Below are positions 19,662-28,924 of a DNA stretch of 39,911 nucleotides, piece by piece (within the stretch, counting starts at the first letter, position 1; every line of letters starts with the position of its first letter). Below the pieces are notes generated by a model. That model had not been told where the DNA came from, did not search any database, and saw nothing but the letters and a program-made list of their open reading frames with translations. The stretch is from Gammaproteobacteria bacterium (lineage in GTDB: Bacteria; Pseudomonadota; Gammaproteobacteria; Ga0077536). The position numbers and the translations under genes are program-made. The stretch covers positions 1-39,911 of the forward strand of contig JAIEQK010000330.1 in assembly GCA_019747795.1 (NCBI GenBank), in the 5' to 3' direction.

Positions 19662-19997
19662 TCAGTGCCCCGAGGCCTTCAGGCTCAGCGTCGGCCCGCG
19701 GGACAGGGCATCGGCAATCTTGCCCTGCATGCGCGACACGCTGGCAACGACATCGGTCGCGAGCGTCTCGTGCTTGCGCCGGTACTCGAGGTACTCGTGC
19801 GCGATGTTCAGCGCGGCCATCACGGCGATACGTTCTGTACCAATGACCTTGCCGTTGTCCCGTTGTTCAATCATTTTCTTGTTCAGGAACTGCACCGAGG
19901 CGAACAGCGCCTCGCGTTCGTTCTCCTTGCAGCCGACAACGTAGTCCTTCTCGAAGATCTGGACCGTGATCGGACGGACCTCACTGTCGCTGCTCAT
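19662..19997 (-). CDS. zapA: Cell division protein ZapA
   Basis: A 111-residue protein that promotes FtsZ filament bundling at the division site. The N-terminal globular part (VRPITVQIFEKDYVVGCKENEREALFASVQFLNKKM) and the following segment IGTERIAVMAALNIAHEYL are the conserved ZapA blocks, and the rest is helical and coiled-coil-like. The ATG at 19997 is preferred over the TTG three bases upstream because it overlaps the upstream gene's stop by one base (TGATG), a coupling arrangement, and gives the normal start MSSDSEVRP. The promoter at 20259-20288 probably drives this gene with its upstream neighbour; 6S RNA follows 56 bases downstream. Confidence 0.95.
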   Translation of the reverse strand: MSSDSEVRPITVQIFEKDYVVGCKENEREALFASVQFLNKKMIEQRDNGKVIGTERIAVMAALNIAHEYLEYRRKHETLATDVVASVSRMQGKIADALSRGPTLSLKASGH

Positions 19998-20218
19998 CAA
20001 CGTGTCTCCATCGCCTTCAAGCGGGCGATCATTGCTTCGACGCGGCTGCGCGCCTGCTCGGTCTTCTCGATCAGCGCTGCGCGCTCGGCGGTGAGCGAAG
20101 CCTGCTGGTGACGCAGCGCTTCGTTCTCGCTCGCGAGGCTCTCGACCGTCTTGATCAGCTCGTCCACCCGCGTTTCGAGCGCGACCAGATCCAAGCGGTC
20201 ATTGCTGCCTGCAGTCAT
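19997..20218 (-). CDS. Short coiled-coil protein of the TIGR02449 type
   Basis: A 73-residue protein, almost entirely heptad-like coiled coil: LDLVALETRVDELIKTVESL, then ENEALRHQQASL and later EAMIARLKAMETR. Small proteins of this kind sit immediately upstream of zapA in many gammaproteobacteria and are named TIGR02449; they resemble ZapB in size and composition. The ATG at 20218 (MTAGSNDRLDLVALE) was preferred to an upstream frame that reaches into the promoter region. The last base of its stop is the first base of the zapA start. A role in division with ZapA is inferred from context. Confidence 0.85.
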   Translation of the reverse strand: MTAGSNDRLDLVALETRVDELIKTVESLASENEALRHQQASLTAERAALIEKTEQARSRVEAMIARLKAMETR

Positions 20219-20258
20219 GGCGTTACGCGTGCTCACCGGGGGGATGGGATGCCGAGGC

Positions 20259-20288
20259 ACTATAGAGCCCGGAACGGCGGACGGTCAA
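20259..20288 (-). promoter_or_regulatory. Sigma-70-type promoter for the zapA/6S RNA unit
   Basis: On the minus strand TTGACC (20283-20288) and TATAGT (20259-20264) are separated by 18 bp, a close match to the sigma-70 consensus. It lies about 40 bases upstream of the ATG at 20218, in the 233-base divergent gap before ygfB. On the plus strand GATAAT occurs at 20352-20357 and may serve ygfB, but it lacks a convincing -35 box. Confidence 0.7.
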
Positions 20289-20451
20289 CAGCGCTTCCCG
20301 CCGTTTCGGGGGTGATGGCGCGCGGTCCGTCGGAGGCTTCGTCGTGGCGTGTGATAATGCGCACACGCCGCTCTGCCGCGCCACAACCATCGATACCTCA
20401 GATCATGCCAAAAGCCGTCTTGCACGCGCCGTTGCCCGGCGCCTCCGCGCC

Positions 20452-21003
20452 ATGAGTCTCTACCTCGAAGTGGCGCGCGCGCTCGCCGCGGCGCGTTCGG
20501 ATGTCGGCGCGGCGGAATGCCATGGCATGCTGTGCGGCATGCTGTCCGGACCTCGCGCGTTCACGCCGGCCCTGTGGCTCGAGCACGTGGCCGGTGGGGA
20601 CGACGCACAGCTCGGCGCCGCCCGCGACGCGCTGTGGCGTCTGCAGGCGCACACCCGCGCTGCGCTCGAGGGCGGTGATTTCGACTTCGCGCCGCTGCTG
20701 CCCGCCGATGATGCGCCGCTCGCCGAACGGGCCAGCGCCTTCGGCGCGTGGTGCCGCGGTTACCTGTCCGGCTTCGGCCTGGCGGGGATTGCCGATCTGG
20801 GAACGCTGGGCGAAGATGCACGAGGCTTTCTCGTCGACCTGTCGCGCTTCGCGAGCGTCGCCACCGAGGTGGCCGGTGACGAGGACGACGAGCGTGCGCT
20901 GGCCGAACTGATCGAGTTCACGCGCATGGGCGTGCTCCTGGTCCGCGCGCAGTTCATCGACGACGCGCGTGACGACGAGGCCGACGGCCCGGTCCTGCAC
21001 TGA
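20452..21003 (+). CDS. ygfB: UPF0149 (YgfB/YecA-type) family protein
   Basis: A 183-residue protein. The opening (AAARSDVGAAECHGMLCGMLSG), the central block FGAWCRGYLSGFGLAGI and the end (TRMGVLLVRAQF) match the UPF0149/YgfB family, whose members are cytoplasmic helical proteins of poorly defined regulatory function. The ATG at 20452 was chosen because it gives the family start MSLYLEVARALAAA; the frame is open further upstream but without similarity. It stands 35 bases before pepP, the same neighbour order as in E. coli, and divergent from the zapA unit. Confidence 0.9.
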   Translation: MSLYLEVARALAAARSDVGAAECHGMLCGMLSGPRAFTPALWLEHVAGGDDAQLGAARDALWRLQAHTRAALEGGDFDFAPLLPADDAPLAERASAFGAWCRGYLSGFGLAGIADLGTLGEDARGFLVDLSRFASVATEVAGDEDDERALAELIEFTRMGVLLVRAQFIDDARDDEADGPVLH

Positions 21004-21038
21004 ACCCGCCAGCCCCACCAACCAATCGCCGAGGTCGC

Positions 21039-22358
21039 ATGGAGAAGAGAGAGTTCGCCCGCCGCCGCAAGCGCCTGATGGACATCGCCGGGCGGGGCGC
21101 CATCGTGATCCAGCCGACCGCGCCCGAGCGCATCCGCAACCGCGACGTCTACTACCCCTTTCGGCCCGACAGCGATTTCTATTACCTGACCGGTTTCGCC
21201 GAACCCGAAGCGGTGGCGGTGCTGGTGCCCGACCGGCCGCAGGGCGAATTCATCCTGTTCTGCCGCGAGCGCGACGACGAGGCGGAGACCTGGCACGGCC
21301 GGCGCGCCGGGCTGGAAGGCGCCTGCGAACTCCACGGCGCCGACGACGCGTTTCCGATCACCGACGTCGACGACATCCTGCCGGGCCTCATCGAGAACAA
21401 GGAACGCATCTATTTCACCATGGGGCGCTACGCCGAGTTCGATCAGCGCCTGGTGAGCTGGCTGAACCGCGTGACGAGCAAGGGCCGCGCCGGGGTGCAC
21501 GCGCCCGACCAGTTCGTCTCGCTCGGCCATACCGTGCACGAGATGCGGCTGTTCAAGAGCAGCCAGGAGCTGAAGGCGATGCGCAAGGCGGCGAGCATCT
21601 CGGCCGCGGCCCATCGCCGCGCGATGGCGGCGTGCAAGCCCGGCATGCGTGAATACCAGGTCGAGGCCGAGTTGCTGCACAGCTTCCTGCAGCAGGGCGC
21701 GCGCGCGCCGGCCTATCCCTCCATCGTCGGTGGTGGCCCGAACGGCTGCATCCTGCACTACGTCGACAACGACGACGTGCTGAAGGACGGCGACCTGGTG
21801 CTGATCGACGCAGGCGCCGAGTACGACTACTACGCCGCCGACATCACCCGTACCTTCCCGGTCAGCGGCGAGTTCACCCGCGAGCAGCGCCTGGTCTACG
21901 AGGTGGTGCTCGAGGCGCAGCTCGCCGCCATCGCCGAGGTGCGTCCTGGCAACACCTGGAACGAACCCCACGAGGCGGCCATCGAGGTCATCACCCGCGG
22001 CCTCATCGATCTCGGCATCCTGAAGGGTCGGCTGCGCAAGCTGATCGACGAAGAGGCCTACAAGCCCTATTACATGCACAAGACCGGTCACTGGCTGGGC
22101 ATGGACGTGCACGACGTCGGCGACTACAAGGTCCACGACGAATGGCGGGTGTTCGAGCCGGGCATGGTGACCACGGTGGAACCCGGGCTCTATCTCGCCG
22201 CGACGCTGAAGGATCTGCCGCGCCAGTGGTGGAACATCGGCGTGCGCATCGAGGACGACGTGCTGGTGACCGAGACCGGCCACGAGATCCTGACCATCGA
22301 GGCGCCGAAGTCGGTCGAGGCGGTCGAGGCCGCGACGCGCGAGCGCAGTGCGATCTGA
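21039..22358 (+). CDS. pepP: Xaa-Pro aminopeptidase (aminopeptidase P)
   Basis: A 439-residue enzyme that removes N-terminal residues preceding proline. The N-terminal creatinase-like domain (YYPFRPDSDFYYLTGFAEPEA) is followed by the pita-bread catalytic domain. The di-metal ligands are visible: two aspartates in VLIDAGAEYDYYAADITRTFP, the histidine in HWLGMDVHDVG, and glutamates in TTVEPGLYLA and RIEDDVLVT. Length and order are as in the E. coli protein. The enzyme is cytoplasmic. Its stop lies 11 bases inside the start of the ubiH gene, so the two are translationally linked. Confidence 0.97.
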   Translation: MEKREFARRRKRLMDIAGRGAIVIQPTAPERIRNRDVYYPFRPDSDFYYLTGFAEPEAVAVLVPDRPQGEFILFCRERDDEAETWHGRRAGLEGACELHGADDAFPITDVDDILPGLIENKERIYFTMGRYAEFDQRLVSWLNRVTSKGRAGVHAPDQFVSLGHTVHEMRLFKSSQELKAMRKAASISAAAHRRAMAACKPGMREYQVEAELLHSFLQQGARAPAYPSIVGGGPNGCILHYVDNDDVLKDGDLVLIDAGAEYDYYAADITRTFPVSGEFTREQRLVYEVVLEAQLAAIAEVRPGNTWNEPHEAAIEVITRGLIDLGILKGRLRKLIDEEAYKPYYMHKTGHWLGMDVHDVGDYKVHDEWRVFEPGMVTTVEPGLYLAATLKDLPRQWWNIGVRIEDDVLVTETGHEILTIEAPKSVEAVEAATRERSAI

Positions 22359-23547
22359 AGTCGACGTCCTGGTGGTCGGCGCCGGCCTGGTCGGCGCCTG
22401 CGGCGCGCTCGCGCTGGCCCGCGCCGGCTCGAGCGTGCTGCTCGTCGAGCGCGCGCCGCTGCCGCCGGCGCCGGCGGGCGACGCGCGCGCCCTGGTGCTG
22501 TCCGCCGCCTCGCGCGAAGTGCTGCAAGGGCTCGGCGCCTGGGACCGGCTCGCGCCACACACCTACGCCATCGAACACATTCGCGTGAGCGATCGCGGCG
22601 GCTTCGGAAGTCTGCGCCTCGAAGCCGGCGAGGCCGGCCTGGACGCGCTCGGCTGGGCCTGTCCCGCCGATCTCCTGCTGCACGAACTGCGCGGCGCGAT
22701 GCGCGACGCGTTGGCCGCGGATGCCTGTTTCGACACCCGCTACCTCGGCCATCACCAGGACGGCGAGAGCGTGCTGGTCGAACTCATGACCGGCGAGACG
22801 CTGCACACCGTGCGCGCCCGGCTGCTGGTCGGCGCCGATGGCGCGCAGTCGGCGCTCAGGCTAGCGCGCGGCATCGCGACCGACGGCTACGACTACGGTC
22901 AGCAGGCGGTGATCGCGCCGGTGACGGTCGAGCGCCCGGTGCCGCACACGGCCTTCGAGCATTTCACCCGCGAAGGGCCGCTCGCGCTCCTGCCCTGCGG
23001 CGGCGCGCGCTACGTCAGCGTGCAGTGTCTCCTGGACGCGCGCGCGATGGACGCGCTCTCGCTTCCCGACGACGCCTACGCCGCGCTGCTCGAACGTCGC
23101 TCTGGCGCGCGCCTCGGACGCATGACCGTGGTCGGTCCGCGGCGCGCCCACGCGCTGGCGCGACAGCGCGCGCGACGCGTGATCGACCTGCGCATGGTGC
23201 TGGTCGGCAACGCCGCCAACACCATGCATCCCAATGCCGCGCAGGGTCTGAACCTCGGCCTGCGCGACGTCGCGACGCTCGCCGCCTGCGTCGAGCACGC
23301 GGCGGATCCCGGGTCCGCCTCGCTGCTCGAGCGCTACGCCGCGGCGCGCGCGCCCGACCACCGCCGCACGGTCGGCTTCAGCGATCTGCTGGCCCAGGGC
23401 TTCCGCTCGCGGCTGACCAGCGTGAGCCTCGGCCGCCGACTCGCGCTGGCGGGCGCCGATCTCTGCGCGCCCGCGCGTCTGCGCTTCGTGCACGAGGCAA
23501 GCGGGCTCGCCGCACTTGCGCGTAGCACGACGGCGGTGCGCGCATGA
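22348..23547 (+). CDS. ubiH: UbiH-type FAD monooxygenase of ubiquinone synthesis
   Basis: A 399-residue flavoprotein. The FAD fingerprint VLVVGAGLVGACGALALARAG opens the protein, DGAQSALR gives the second conserved block, and the third reads VLVGNAANTMHPNAAQGLNLGLRD. In most UbiH proteins this third block is GNAAHTLHPxAGQG; here His is Asn and Gly is Ala, a mild divergence at the FAD-binding loop. UbiH hydroxylates the ring of the ubiquinone precursor at the membrane. The start is GTG at 22348, which overlaps the pepP stop by 11 bases and gives the expected N-terminus. It is followed by a second family member whose ATG overlaps its stop. Which of the two does which ring position is by gene order, not proven. 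Confidence 0.9.
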   Translation: MRSEVDVLVVGAGLVGACGALALARAGSSVLLVERAPLPPAPAGDARALVLSAASREVLQGLGAWDRLAPHTYAIEHIRVSDRGGFGSLRLEAGEAGLDALGWACPADLLLHELRGAMRDALAADACFDTRYLGHHQDGESVLVELMTGETLHTVRARLLVGADGAQSALRLARGIATDGYDYGQQAVIAPVTVERPVPHTAFEHFTREGPLALLPCGGARYVSVQCLLDARAMDALSLPDDAYAALLERRSGARLGRMTVVGPRRAHALARQRARRVIDLRMVLVGNAANTMHPNAAQGLNLGLRDVATLAACVEHAADPGSASLLERYAAARAPDHRRTVGFSDLLAQGFRSRLTSVSLGRRLALAGADLCAPARLRFVHEASGLAALARSTTAVRA

Positions 23548-24746
23548 TCTTCGATGTGCTGATCGCCGGCGGCGGCGCCGTCGGGCTCGCCGCCGCCGCG
23601 CTCTTGAACGATGCGGGCGCGAGCGTGTGCGTGCTCGAACCGCGGCTCGAGCGGGACTTTCCCTGCGGTCCCCTCGGCCTGCGCAGCTACGCGCTGACCC
23701 CCGCCGCGCGGCGCCTGCTGGAAGTGACGCGCACGTGGTCGCTGCTCGATCACACGCGCATCGGCCAGTTCACCGCGATGGACGTGTGGGACGCAGGCTC
23801 CACCGGCAGGCTCGAGTTCGCGCCGCCGCCCGGCCACCAGGGCGCGATGGGCTACATCGTCGAGCACGCCAACCTGGTAGCCGCGCTCGCCGCGAGCGTC
23901 GCCACGCGACCCGGTGTGCGTATCGAACCGCAGGCCCTGGACGCGGTGGAGACCGGCAGGCCGGCGACGGTGGTGACGGTCGCTGGCCAGCGCTTGAAGG
24001 CGCGCCTGGTGGTCGGAGCGGACGGCGCCGGTTCGCGGGTGCGCGCGGCGCTCGCCATCGAGCACGCGCACGTGTCCTATCGCCAGAGCGCGCTGGTGTG
24101 CAATCTGCGGGTGGCCGATCCCCATCGCGGTGTCGCTCGTCAGCGCTTCCTCCCCACCGGGCCGCTCGCGGCGCTGCCGCTGCCCGGGCCCTGCGACTGC
24201 GCCATCGTCTGGTCGCTGAACGACGACGAGGCGGCCGCGACCTTGGCGCTGGACGACCAGGCGTTCAGTGTTGCGCTGGCCGAGGCCTTCGACGGACGCT
24301 TCGGCGACATCGTGAGCGTGAGCGAGCGCGCGGCGTTTCCGCTCGCGCGGGCGCGCGCGGCGCAGATGGTGCACGGTAACTGCGTGCTGCTCGGCGACGC
24401 CGCCCATCTCGTCCATCCGCTCGCCGGCCAGGGGCTCAACCTGGGGCTGCTGGACGCCGCGAGCCTCGCCGAATGCGTCGGCTCGCCGGGCGACGCGGCG
24501 TGGCCCGCGCTCGCCGACCTGCGTCGCTTCGAGCGCTGGCGCAAGAGCGAGACGCTCGCCATGCTCGCGGTGACCGACGGCCTGCACCGCCTGTTCCAGC
24601 GCGACGAGGCGCCGCTCCGTCACCTGCGTGGTCTCGGCATGCGCCTGACCGACGGCCTCGCACCGCTCAAGCACCTGCTGATCCGCCACGCGATGGGCAC
24701 GGCCGGCGATGTCCCGGCGCTCCTGCGCCCGCCGCCGCGGCGCTGA
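23544..24746 (+). CDS. ubiI: UbiI/VisC-type FAD monooxygenase of ubiquinone synthesis
   Basis: A 400-residue member of the UbiH/UbiF/VisC/COQ6 family. It has the FAD loop [17 protein letters not shown], the middle block [12 protein letters not shown], and the canonical C-terminal block [23 protein letters not shown], intact unlike in the neighbour. The ATG at 23544 overlaps the ubiH stop (ATGA, 23544-23547). UbiI hydroxylates another ring carbon of the same precursor, so two paralogs in tandem fit the usual pepP-ubiH-ubiI set. The short proline/arginine tail (LLRPPPRR) is not conserved-looking. UbiF-type specificity cannot be excluded. Confidence 0.85.
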   Translation: MIFDVLIAGGGAVGLAAAALLNDAGASVCVLEPRLERDFPCGPLGLRSYALTPAARRLLEVTRTWSLLDHTRIGQFTAMDVWDAGSTGRLEFAPPPGHQGAMGYIVEHANLVAALAASVATRPGVRIEPQALDAVETGRPATVVTVAGQRLKARLVVGADGAGSRVRAALAIEHAHVSYRQSALVCNLRVADPHRGVARQRFLPTGPLAALPLPGPCDCAIVWSLNDDEAAATLALDDQAFSVALAEAFDGRFGDIVSVSERAAFPLARARAAQMVHGNCVLLGDAAHLVHPLAGQGLNLGLLDAASLAECVGSPGDAAWPALADLRRFERWRKSETLAMLAVTDGLHRLFQRDEAPLRHLRGLGMRLTDGLAPLKHLLIRHAMGTAGDVPALLRPPPRR

Positions 24747-24832
24747 CCGCACGCGCGCCGCGCGATGGTGATCGGCGGTGCCATTGGGCAGAATACGCGC
24801 CCCTTCTCGCGTTCACTCGCGGAGCTTCGCCG

Positions 24833-25720
24833 ATGACCGCCACCGCCCTCTATGACACGCATCTCGCGAGCCTGCCGCTGGTCAACCGCGGCAAGGTGCG
24901 GGACGTCTACGCCGTCGACGCCGAGCACCTGCTGATCGTCACCACCGACCGGCTGTCGGCCTTCGACGTGGTGCTCTCCCAGCCCATTCCCGGCAAGGGC
25001 GCGGTGCTGACCGCGATGTCGAACTTCTGGTTCGCGCGCATGGGCGGGGTGATTCGCAATCACTTGTCCGGCATGACGCTGGCCGAGGCGCTGCCCGACG
25101 CGCAGGAACGGGCGCTGGTCGAAGGTCGCGCCATCGTCGTCCAGCGCTTGAGGCCGCTGCCGGTGGAGGCCATCGTGCGCGGCTATCTCATCGGCTCGGG
25201 CTGGAAGGACTACCAGCAGACCGGCATGGTCTGCGGCATCACGCTGCCGACCGGGCTCGCCCAGGCGCAGCAATTGCCCGAGCCCTTGTTCACGCCCTCG
25301 ACCAAGGCCGAGCAGGGCGACCACGACGAGAACATCGACTTCGAGCGCTGCGCCACGCTGCTCGGGCGGGCGCGCGCCGAGCAGGTGCGCGATGTCAGCC
25401 TCGCCATCTACCGCGCCGCGGCCGACTATGCGCGCACCAAGGGCATCATCATCGCCGACACGAAGTTCGAGTTCGGCCTCGATGCCAACGACGAGCTGGT
25501 GCTGATCGACGAGATCCTGACGCCCGATTCCTCGCGCTTCTGGCCGGCCGAGGAATACCAGGTCGGCATCAGCCCGCCGAGCTTCGACAAGCAGTTCGTG
25601 CGCGACTACCTGGAGACCTTGGACTGGGACAAGCGTCCGCCGGCACCGATCCTGCCGGACGAGATCCTGGAGAAGACCGCGGCGAAGTATCGCGAGGCCC
25701 TGACCCGTCTCACCACGTGA
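24833..25720 (+). CDS. purC: SAICAR synthetase (phosphoribosylaminoimidazole-succinocarboxamide synthase)
   Basis: A 295-residue enzyme that joins aspartate to CAIR with ATP in purine synthesis. Conserved blocks are all present: [11 protein letters not shown] near the start, [56 protein letters not shown], and [10 protein letters not shown] with [14 protein letters not shown]. The ATG at 24833 was chosen by family start ([16 protein letters not shown]) and spacing; an upstream frame runs through ubiI. The length matches the longer form of PurC. The stop overlaps the cupin gene's GTG start (GTGA at 25717-25720). Confidence 0.97.
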   Translation: MTATALYDTHLASLPLVNRGKVRDVYAVDAEHLLIVTTDRLSAFDVVLSQPIPGKGAVLTAMSNFWFARMGGVIRNHLSGMTLAEALPDAQERALVEGRAIVVQRLRPLPVEAIVRGYLIGSGWKDYQQTGMVCGITLPTGLAQAQQLPEPLFTPSTKAEQGDHDENIDFERCATLLGRARAEQVRDVSLAIYRAAADYARTKGIIIADTKFEFGLDANDELVLIDEILTPDSSRFWPAEEYQVGISPPSFDKQFVRDYLETLDWDKRPPAPILPDEILEKTAAKYREALTRLTT

Positions 25721-26034
25721 GCGCCGCGCTGCCAACGGTGCTGCGTTTAAGCGCGCTGCCCGCGGCGCTCGGCGCTGAGCAGATCACGCAGCTGGCCGCC
25801 GGCCGGCGCTTTCGTCTCGAACACATCCTCTCCGGCGACCACGCGAGTCCGCCCGGCTTCTGGTACGACCAGGCCGGGGACGAGTGGGCCGTGCTGCTCA
25901 GCGGACGCGCGGTGCTCGAGTTCGACGAGGGGGCGCTCGAACTCGGCGCCGGCGACGCCGTGCTGATCCCGGCGCATCGTCGTCATCGTGTCGCAACGTC
26001 CGAACAGGCGGTCTGGCTGGCGCTCCACATGTAG
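25717..26034 (+). CDS. Small cupin-domain protein
   Basis: A 105-residue single cupin domain. The beta-barrel pattern is clear: [39 protein letters not shown], where the second motif ([14 protein letters not shown]) holds the histidine. The first cupin motif is reduced, with Glu but no HxH pair, so metal binding is uncertain. The GTG at 25717 overlaps the purC stop (GTGA). The stop codon TAG (26032-26034) lies inside the left end of the repeat element at 26030-26113. The function is unknown. Coupling to purC suggests coexpression, not a purine role. Confidence 0.85.
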   Translation: MSAALPTVLRLSALPAALGAEQITQLAAGRRFRLEHILSGDHASPPGFWYDQAGDEWAVLLSGRAVLEFDEGALELGAGDAVLIPAHRRHRVATSEQAVWLALHM

Positions 26035-26113
26035 GTCGGGCTTCAACCCGACATTCCGTTCAGAGCCTTCGTCGAAGCCCTGGAATGAATGTCGGGTTGA
26101 AACCCGACCTACA
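26030..26113. repeat. 84-bp inverted-repeat element, copy 1
   Basis: The left end TGTAGGTCGGGCTTCAACC and the right end form inverted copies that match over 26 bp except for one base, separated by about 30 bp. Each end is also its own small palindrome (GTCGGG around a short loop). The left end supplies the TAG stop of the cupin gene; the MFS gene starts 37 bases after the right end. The internal part is related to that of the copy at 28925-29010. No ORF is inside, so it resembles a small non-coding mobile repeat or BIME-like element. Confidence 0.85.
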
Positions 26114-26149
26114 ATGGCCGCACCGCTGTCCTCGGGGAGAAGGAACCGC

Positions 26150-27457
26150 ATGCGGGGCATACGCCTGCTCGTGCTCGGCGTGATCTGGCTGGGGTCGTTC
26201 TTCCTGGCCTTCGATCGCGTCAACATCTCGCTCGCCGCGCCGCGCATCATGGAGGAGCTGGCGTTCGACGGCGTGCGCATGGGTCTCGTGCTGAGCGCCT
26301 ACTACTGGGGCTACATGCTCGGCAATTTCTTCGGCGGGCTGCGCGGCGGGCAGGACAGGCTGCGCGGCGTGACGACGCTCCTGATCCTGGTCTGGTCGGC
26401 GCTGACCGCATTGTCCGGCAGTTGCCACACGCTCTGGCAGTTCGGTGCGGTGCGCGTCGCTTTCGGACTCGCCGAGGGCGCGACCGCCAATCTCATGCAT
26501 CGCCTGCAGAACAACTGGTTGCTGCCGGCCGAGCGCGGCCGCGGCTACGGCATCTTCATCGGCTTCGTGTATCTCGGCGTCGCGCTCGGCATGCCGCTGG
26601 TCGGCTGGCTGATCAAGACCTGGGACTGGCGCGTGATGTTCTACCTCTCGGGTCTCATGACGCTCGCGCTGGTGGCCCTGTTCTGGACGGTGGTGCGCGA
26701 TCATCCCGCCGCGCATCCGTGGCTGCCGGCAGCCGAGGGCCGCGCGCTGCAGGCGGCCATCGCCGGCGACCGTGAACGTCTCGAGCCCGATGGCAGCGCG
26801 CCGCCCAAGCTCGACATGGGTGAGCGCCTGCGCCGACTGTTCGCCATTCCGCATTTCTGGCGGTTGTGCGTCGCGGCCTTCTTCTGCATCGGCGTGTACT
26901 TCACCAACATGAGCTGGCTGCCCGGCTACCTGGTGCGTGAGCGCGGTTACTCGATCCTCGCGAGCGGCATCTACCTCACCATTCCGTATCTCGCCGCCTT
27001 CGCCGGCATGTGGGCGGCGGGGGCGCTGGGCGACAAGCTTGGCAACCGCAGCGCGGTGGCGCTGGTGATGGGACTCCTGAGCTGTCCGGCGATCATCGCG
27101 CTCGCCTACAGCAGCGAGGTCAACGCCACCATCGCGCTGATGAGCCTGATGCTGTTCCTGAACTCCGCCGCGCTGAACGGCATCATGGTGCTTCTGTTCG
27201 ATATCGTGCCGGCGGAGATCTTCGGCGCCGGCGTGGGCCTCGTCGGTGGGCTCTCCGGCGGACTCGCGGGCATCGTCGGACCGCTCCTGGTCGGCTGGCT
27301 CTACGATCTGACGGGCTCTTTCGTGGCGGGCTTCTACGCGCTCGCCGCGGGTGTCGTCATCGGCGCGGTGTTCCTGTGGCCGATGATCGCCCACGAGCGG
27401 CAGGTGAAGGAGGAGAAGCGGGCGCGCGCCGCGGTGCGCGGCGGAATGTCGGACTGA
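26150..27457 (+). CDS. MFS transporter, ACS (anion:cation symporter) type
   Basis: A 435-residue protein with twelve hydrophobic helices. The first loop FLAFDRVNISLAAPRIM is typical of the anion:cation symporter family (hexuronates, glucarate, phthalate and similar organic anions). The loop RVAFGLAEGATANLMHR and a central cytoplasmic region about 200 residues in follow the family. The ATG at 26150 was chosen because a strong ribosome site (AGAAGGAA, 26138-26145) precedes it; the alternative ATG at 26114 directly abuts the repeat. The last codons (MSD, stop) lie inside the solo repeat end at 27445-27470. The substrate is unknown. No catabolic genes sit beside it. Confidence 0.9.
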   Translation: MRGIRLLVLGVIWLGSFFLAFDRVNISLAAPRIMEELAFDGVRMGLVLSAYYWGYMLGNFFGGLRGGQDRLRGVTTLLILVWSALTALSGSCHTLWQFGAVRVAFGLAEGATANLMHRLQNNWLLPAERGRGYGIFIGFVYLGVALGMPLVGWLIKTWDWRVMFYLSGLMTLALVALFWTVVRDHPAAHPWLPAAEGRALQAAIAGDRERLEPDGSAPPKLDMGERLRRLFAIPHFWRLCVAAFFCIGVYFTNMSWLPGYLVRERGYSILASGIYLTIPYLAAFAGMWAAGALGDKLGNRSAVALVMGLLSCPAIIALAYSSEVNATIALMSLMLFLNSAALNGIMVLLFDIVPAEIFGAGVGLVGGLSGGLAGIVGPLLVGWLYDLTGSFVAGFYALAAGVVIGAVFLWPMIAHERQVKEEKRARAAVRGGMSD

Positions 27458-27470
27458 AGTCCGACCTACA
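27445..27470. repeat. Solo 26-bp end of the inverted-repeat element
   Basis: AATGTCGGACTGAAGTCC continues into GACCTACA, the same 26-bp end as in the elements at 26030-26113 and 28925-29010, but alone. It is itself a hairpin (GTCGGACT/AGTCCGAC). It sits between convergent genes and provides both stop codons: TGA at 27455-27457 for the MFS gene and TAG at 27466-27468 (minus strand) for pyruvate kinase. It may act as a two-way terminator, which is inference. Confidence 0.85.
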
Positions 27471-28905
27471 GGTCTGGCAAAGCGTCGCCCACGGTCACGA
27501 TCTTCATGCCGTTGGTGCCGCCGGAATGGCCGTGCAGATCGCCCTTGGTGATGATCACGCGGTCGCCTTCGAGGACGGCGCCGCGGGAGGCGAGCACGCG
27601 CAGCACTTCGCGCGTGACTTGCTCGTAGGCGATCCCCGTCACGTCGAAGTGGACGGGTACCACGTCGCGGTAGAGCGTCACGCGGCGGAGCGTCGCGGCG
27701 TCCCGCGCCAGCGCGAAGATCGGAATGGCGGTGTTGACCCGTGACATCCACAGCGGCGTCGCACCGGACTCGGTCAGCGCGGCGATGGCCTTCACGTTGA
27801 TGCGATTGCCGCAGTAGATGGCCGACATGGCGGTGGCCTGGTCGACCCGTTCGAAGCCGACGTCCGGCAGCGTGGAGGAGGCGGGATCGGTCCACTCCTG
27901 CTCGGCGCCGAGACAGATGCGCGACATCGCCGCCACCGCCTTGTCGGGATAGGCGCCGACGCTGGTCTCACCGGAGAGCATCACGGCGTCGGTGCCGTCC
28001 AGCACCGCGTTGGCGACATCGAACACCTCGGCGCGGGTCGGCAGCGGATGCTCGATCATGGATTCCATCATCTGCGTGGCGGTGATCACCACGCGGTGCT
28101 GGCGACGCGCCAGCGCGACCAGCATCTTCTGCGCGGGCGGCAGGCGCGCGTCGCCTATCTCCACGCCCAGATCGCCGCGCGCGATCATGATCGCGTCGCT
28201 GGCCGCGATGATCTCGGCGGCGTGCTCGAGCGCCTCGGCGCGCTCGATCTTGGCGATGATGCCGGCGCGGCCGCCGAGCGCGCGAATGAGCTCGCGCGCG
28301 GCCTCGATGTCGGCCGCGCTGCGCGGAAAGGACACCGCCACGTAGTCGGCGCCGTGGGCCAGCGCGTGGGCGAGATCTTCCTTGTCCTTGTCGGTCAGCG
28401 CGGGCGCGGACAGCCCGCCGCCCTGGCGATTGACGCCCTTGTTGTTCGACAGCGGACCGCCGACGGCGACCCGCGTGCTGATGCGTGGACCGTCGACTGC
28501 CGTGACGTCGAGCACGATGCGACCGTCGTCGACCAGCAGCACGTCGCCGGCGCGCACGTCCTCGGGCAGCGCCTTGTAGGTCAGGCCGACCTCGTGCTGG
28601 TTGCCGTCGCCCGCGCCGAGCGCGGCGTCGAGCGCAAAGGCCGCGCCTTCGACGAGCTCCACTGGCCCGTCGCGAAAGCGCTCGATGCGGATCTTCGGCC
28701 CTTGCAGGTCGGCGATGAGGCCCAGCTCGCGGCCCGCCGCCGCGGCGGCCGCGCGCACCTCGGCGGCACGGCGCGCGTGATCGGCGGCATTGCCGTGGGA
28801 GTAGTTGAGGCGCGCGGCGTCGAGGCCCGCAGCCACCAGGCGCGTGAGCACGCCGGGCTTGTCCGTGGCGGGACCGAGCGTGGCGACAATCTTGGTGCGT
28901 CTCAT
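27466..28905 (-). CDS. pyk: Pyruvate kinase
   Basis: A 479-residue glycolytic enzyme making pyruvate and ATP from phosphoenolpyruvate. Conserved blocks: TKIVATLGPAT, ARLNYSHG (N-terminal arginine), DLQGPKIRI, IIAKIERAEALEH with the catalytic lysine, IMIARGDLGVEI, TQMMESM and ITKGD with GGTNGMKIV at the end. The ATG at 28905 was chosen over an upstream frame that runs through the repeat and pgk. The length is normal. It is the last gene of the minus-strand tkt-gap-pgk-pyk set, 137 bases after pgk, with repeat elements in that gap. An effector site is not obvious from sequence. Confidence 0.97.
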   Translation of the reverse strand: MRRTKIVATLGPATDKPGVLTRLVAAGLDAARLNYSHGNAADHARRAAEVRAAAAAAGRELGLIADLQGPKIRIERFRDGPVELVEGAAFALDAALGAGDGNQHEVGLTYKALPEDVRAGDVLLVDDGRIVLDVTAVDGPRISTRVAVGGPLSNNKGVNRQGGGLSAPALTDKDKEDLAHALAHGADYVAVSFPRSAADIEAARELIRALGGRAGIIAKIERAEALEHAAEIIAASDAIMIARGDLGVEIGDARLPPAQKMLVALARRQHRVVITATQMMESMIEHPLPTRAEVFDVANAVLDGTDAVMLSGETSVGAYPDKAVAAMSRICLGAEQEWTDPASSTLPDVGFERVDQATAMSAIYCGNRINVKAIAALTESGATPLWMSRVNTAIPIFALARDAATLRRVTLYRDVVPVHFDVTGIAYEQVTREVLRVLASRGAVLEGDRVIITKGDLHGHSGGTNGMKIVTVGDALPDL

Positions 28906-28924
28906 GGCACGGTAAGCCTCTCGG

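Noticed and set aside
19998-20000. TTG as zapA start
   Set aside because: The ATG at 19995-19997 overlaps the upstream stop by one base and gives the expected N-terminus.
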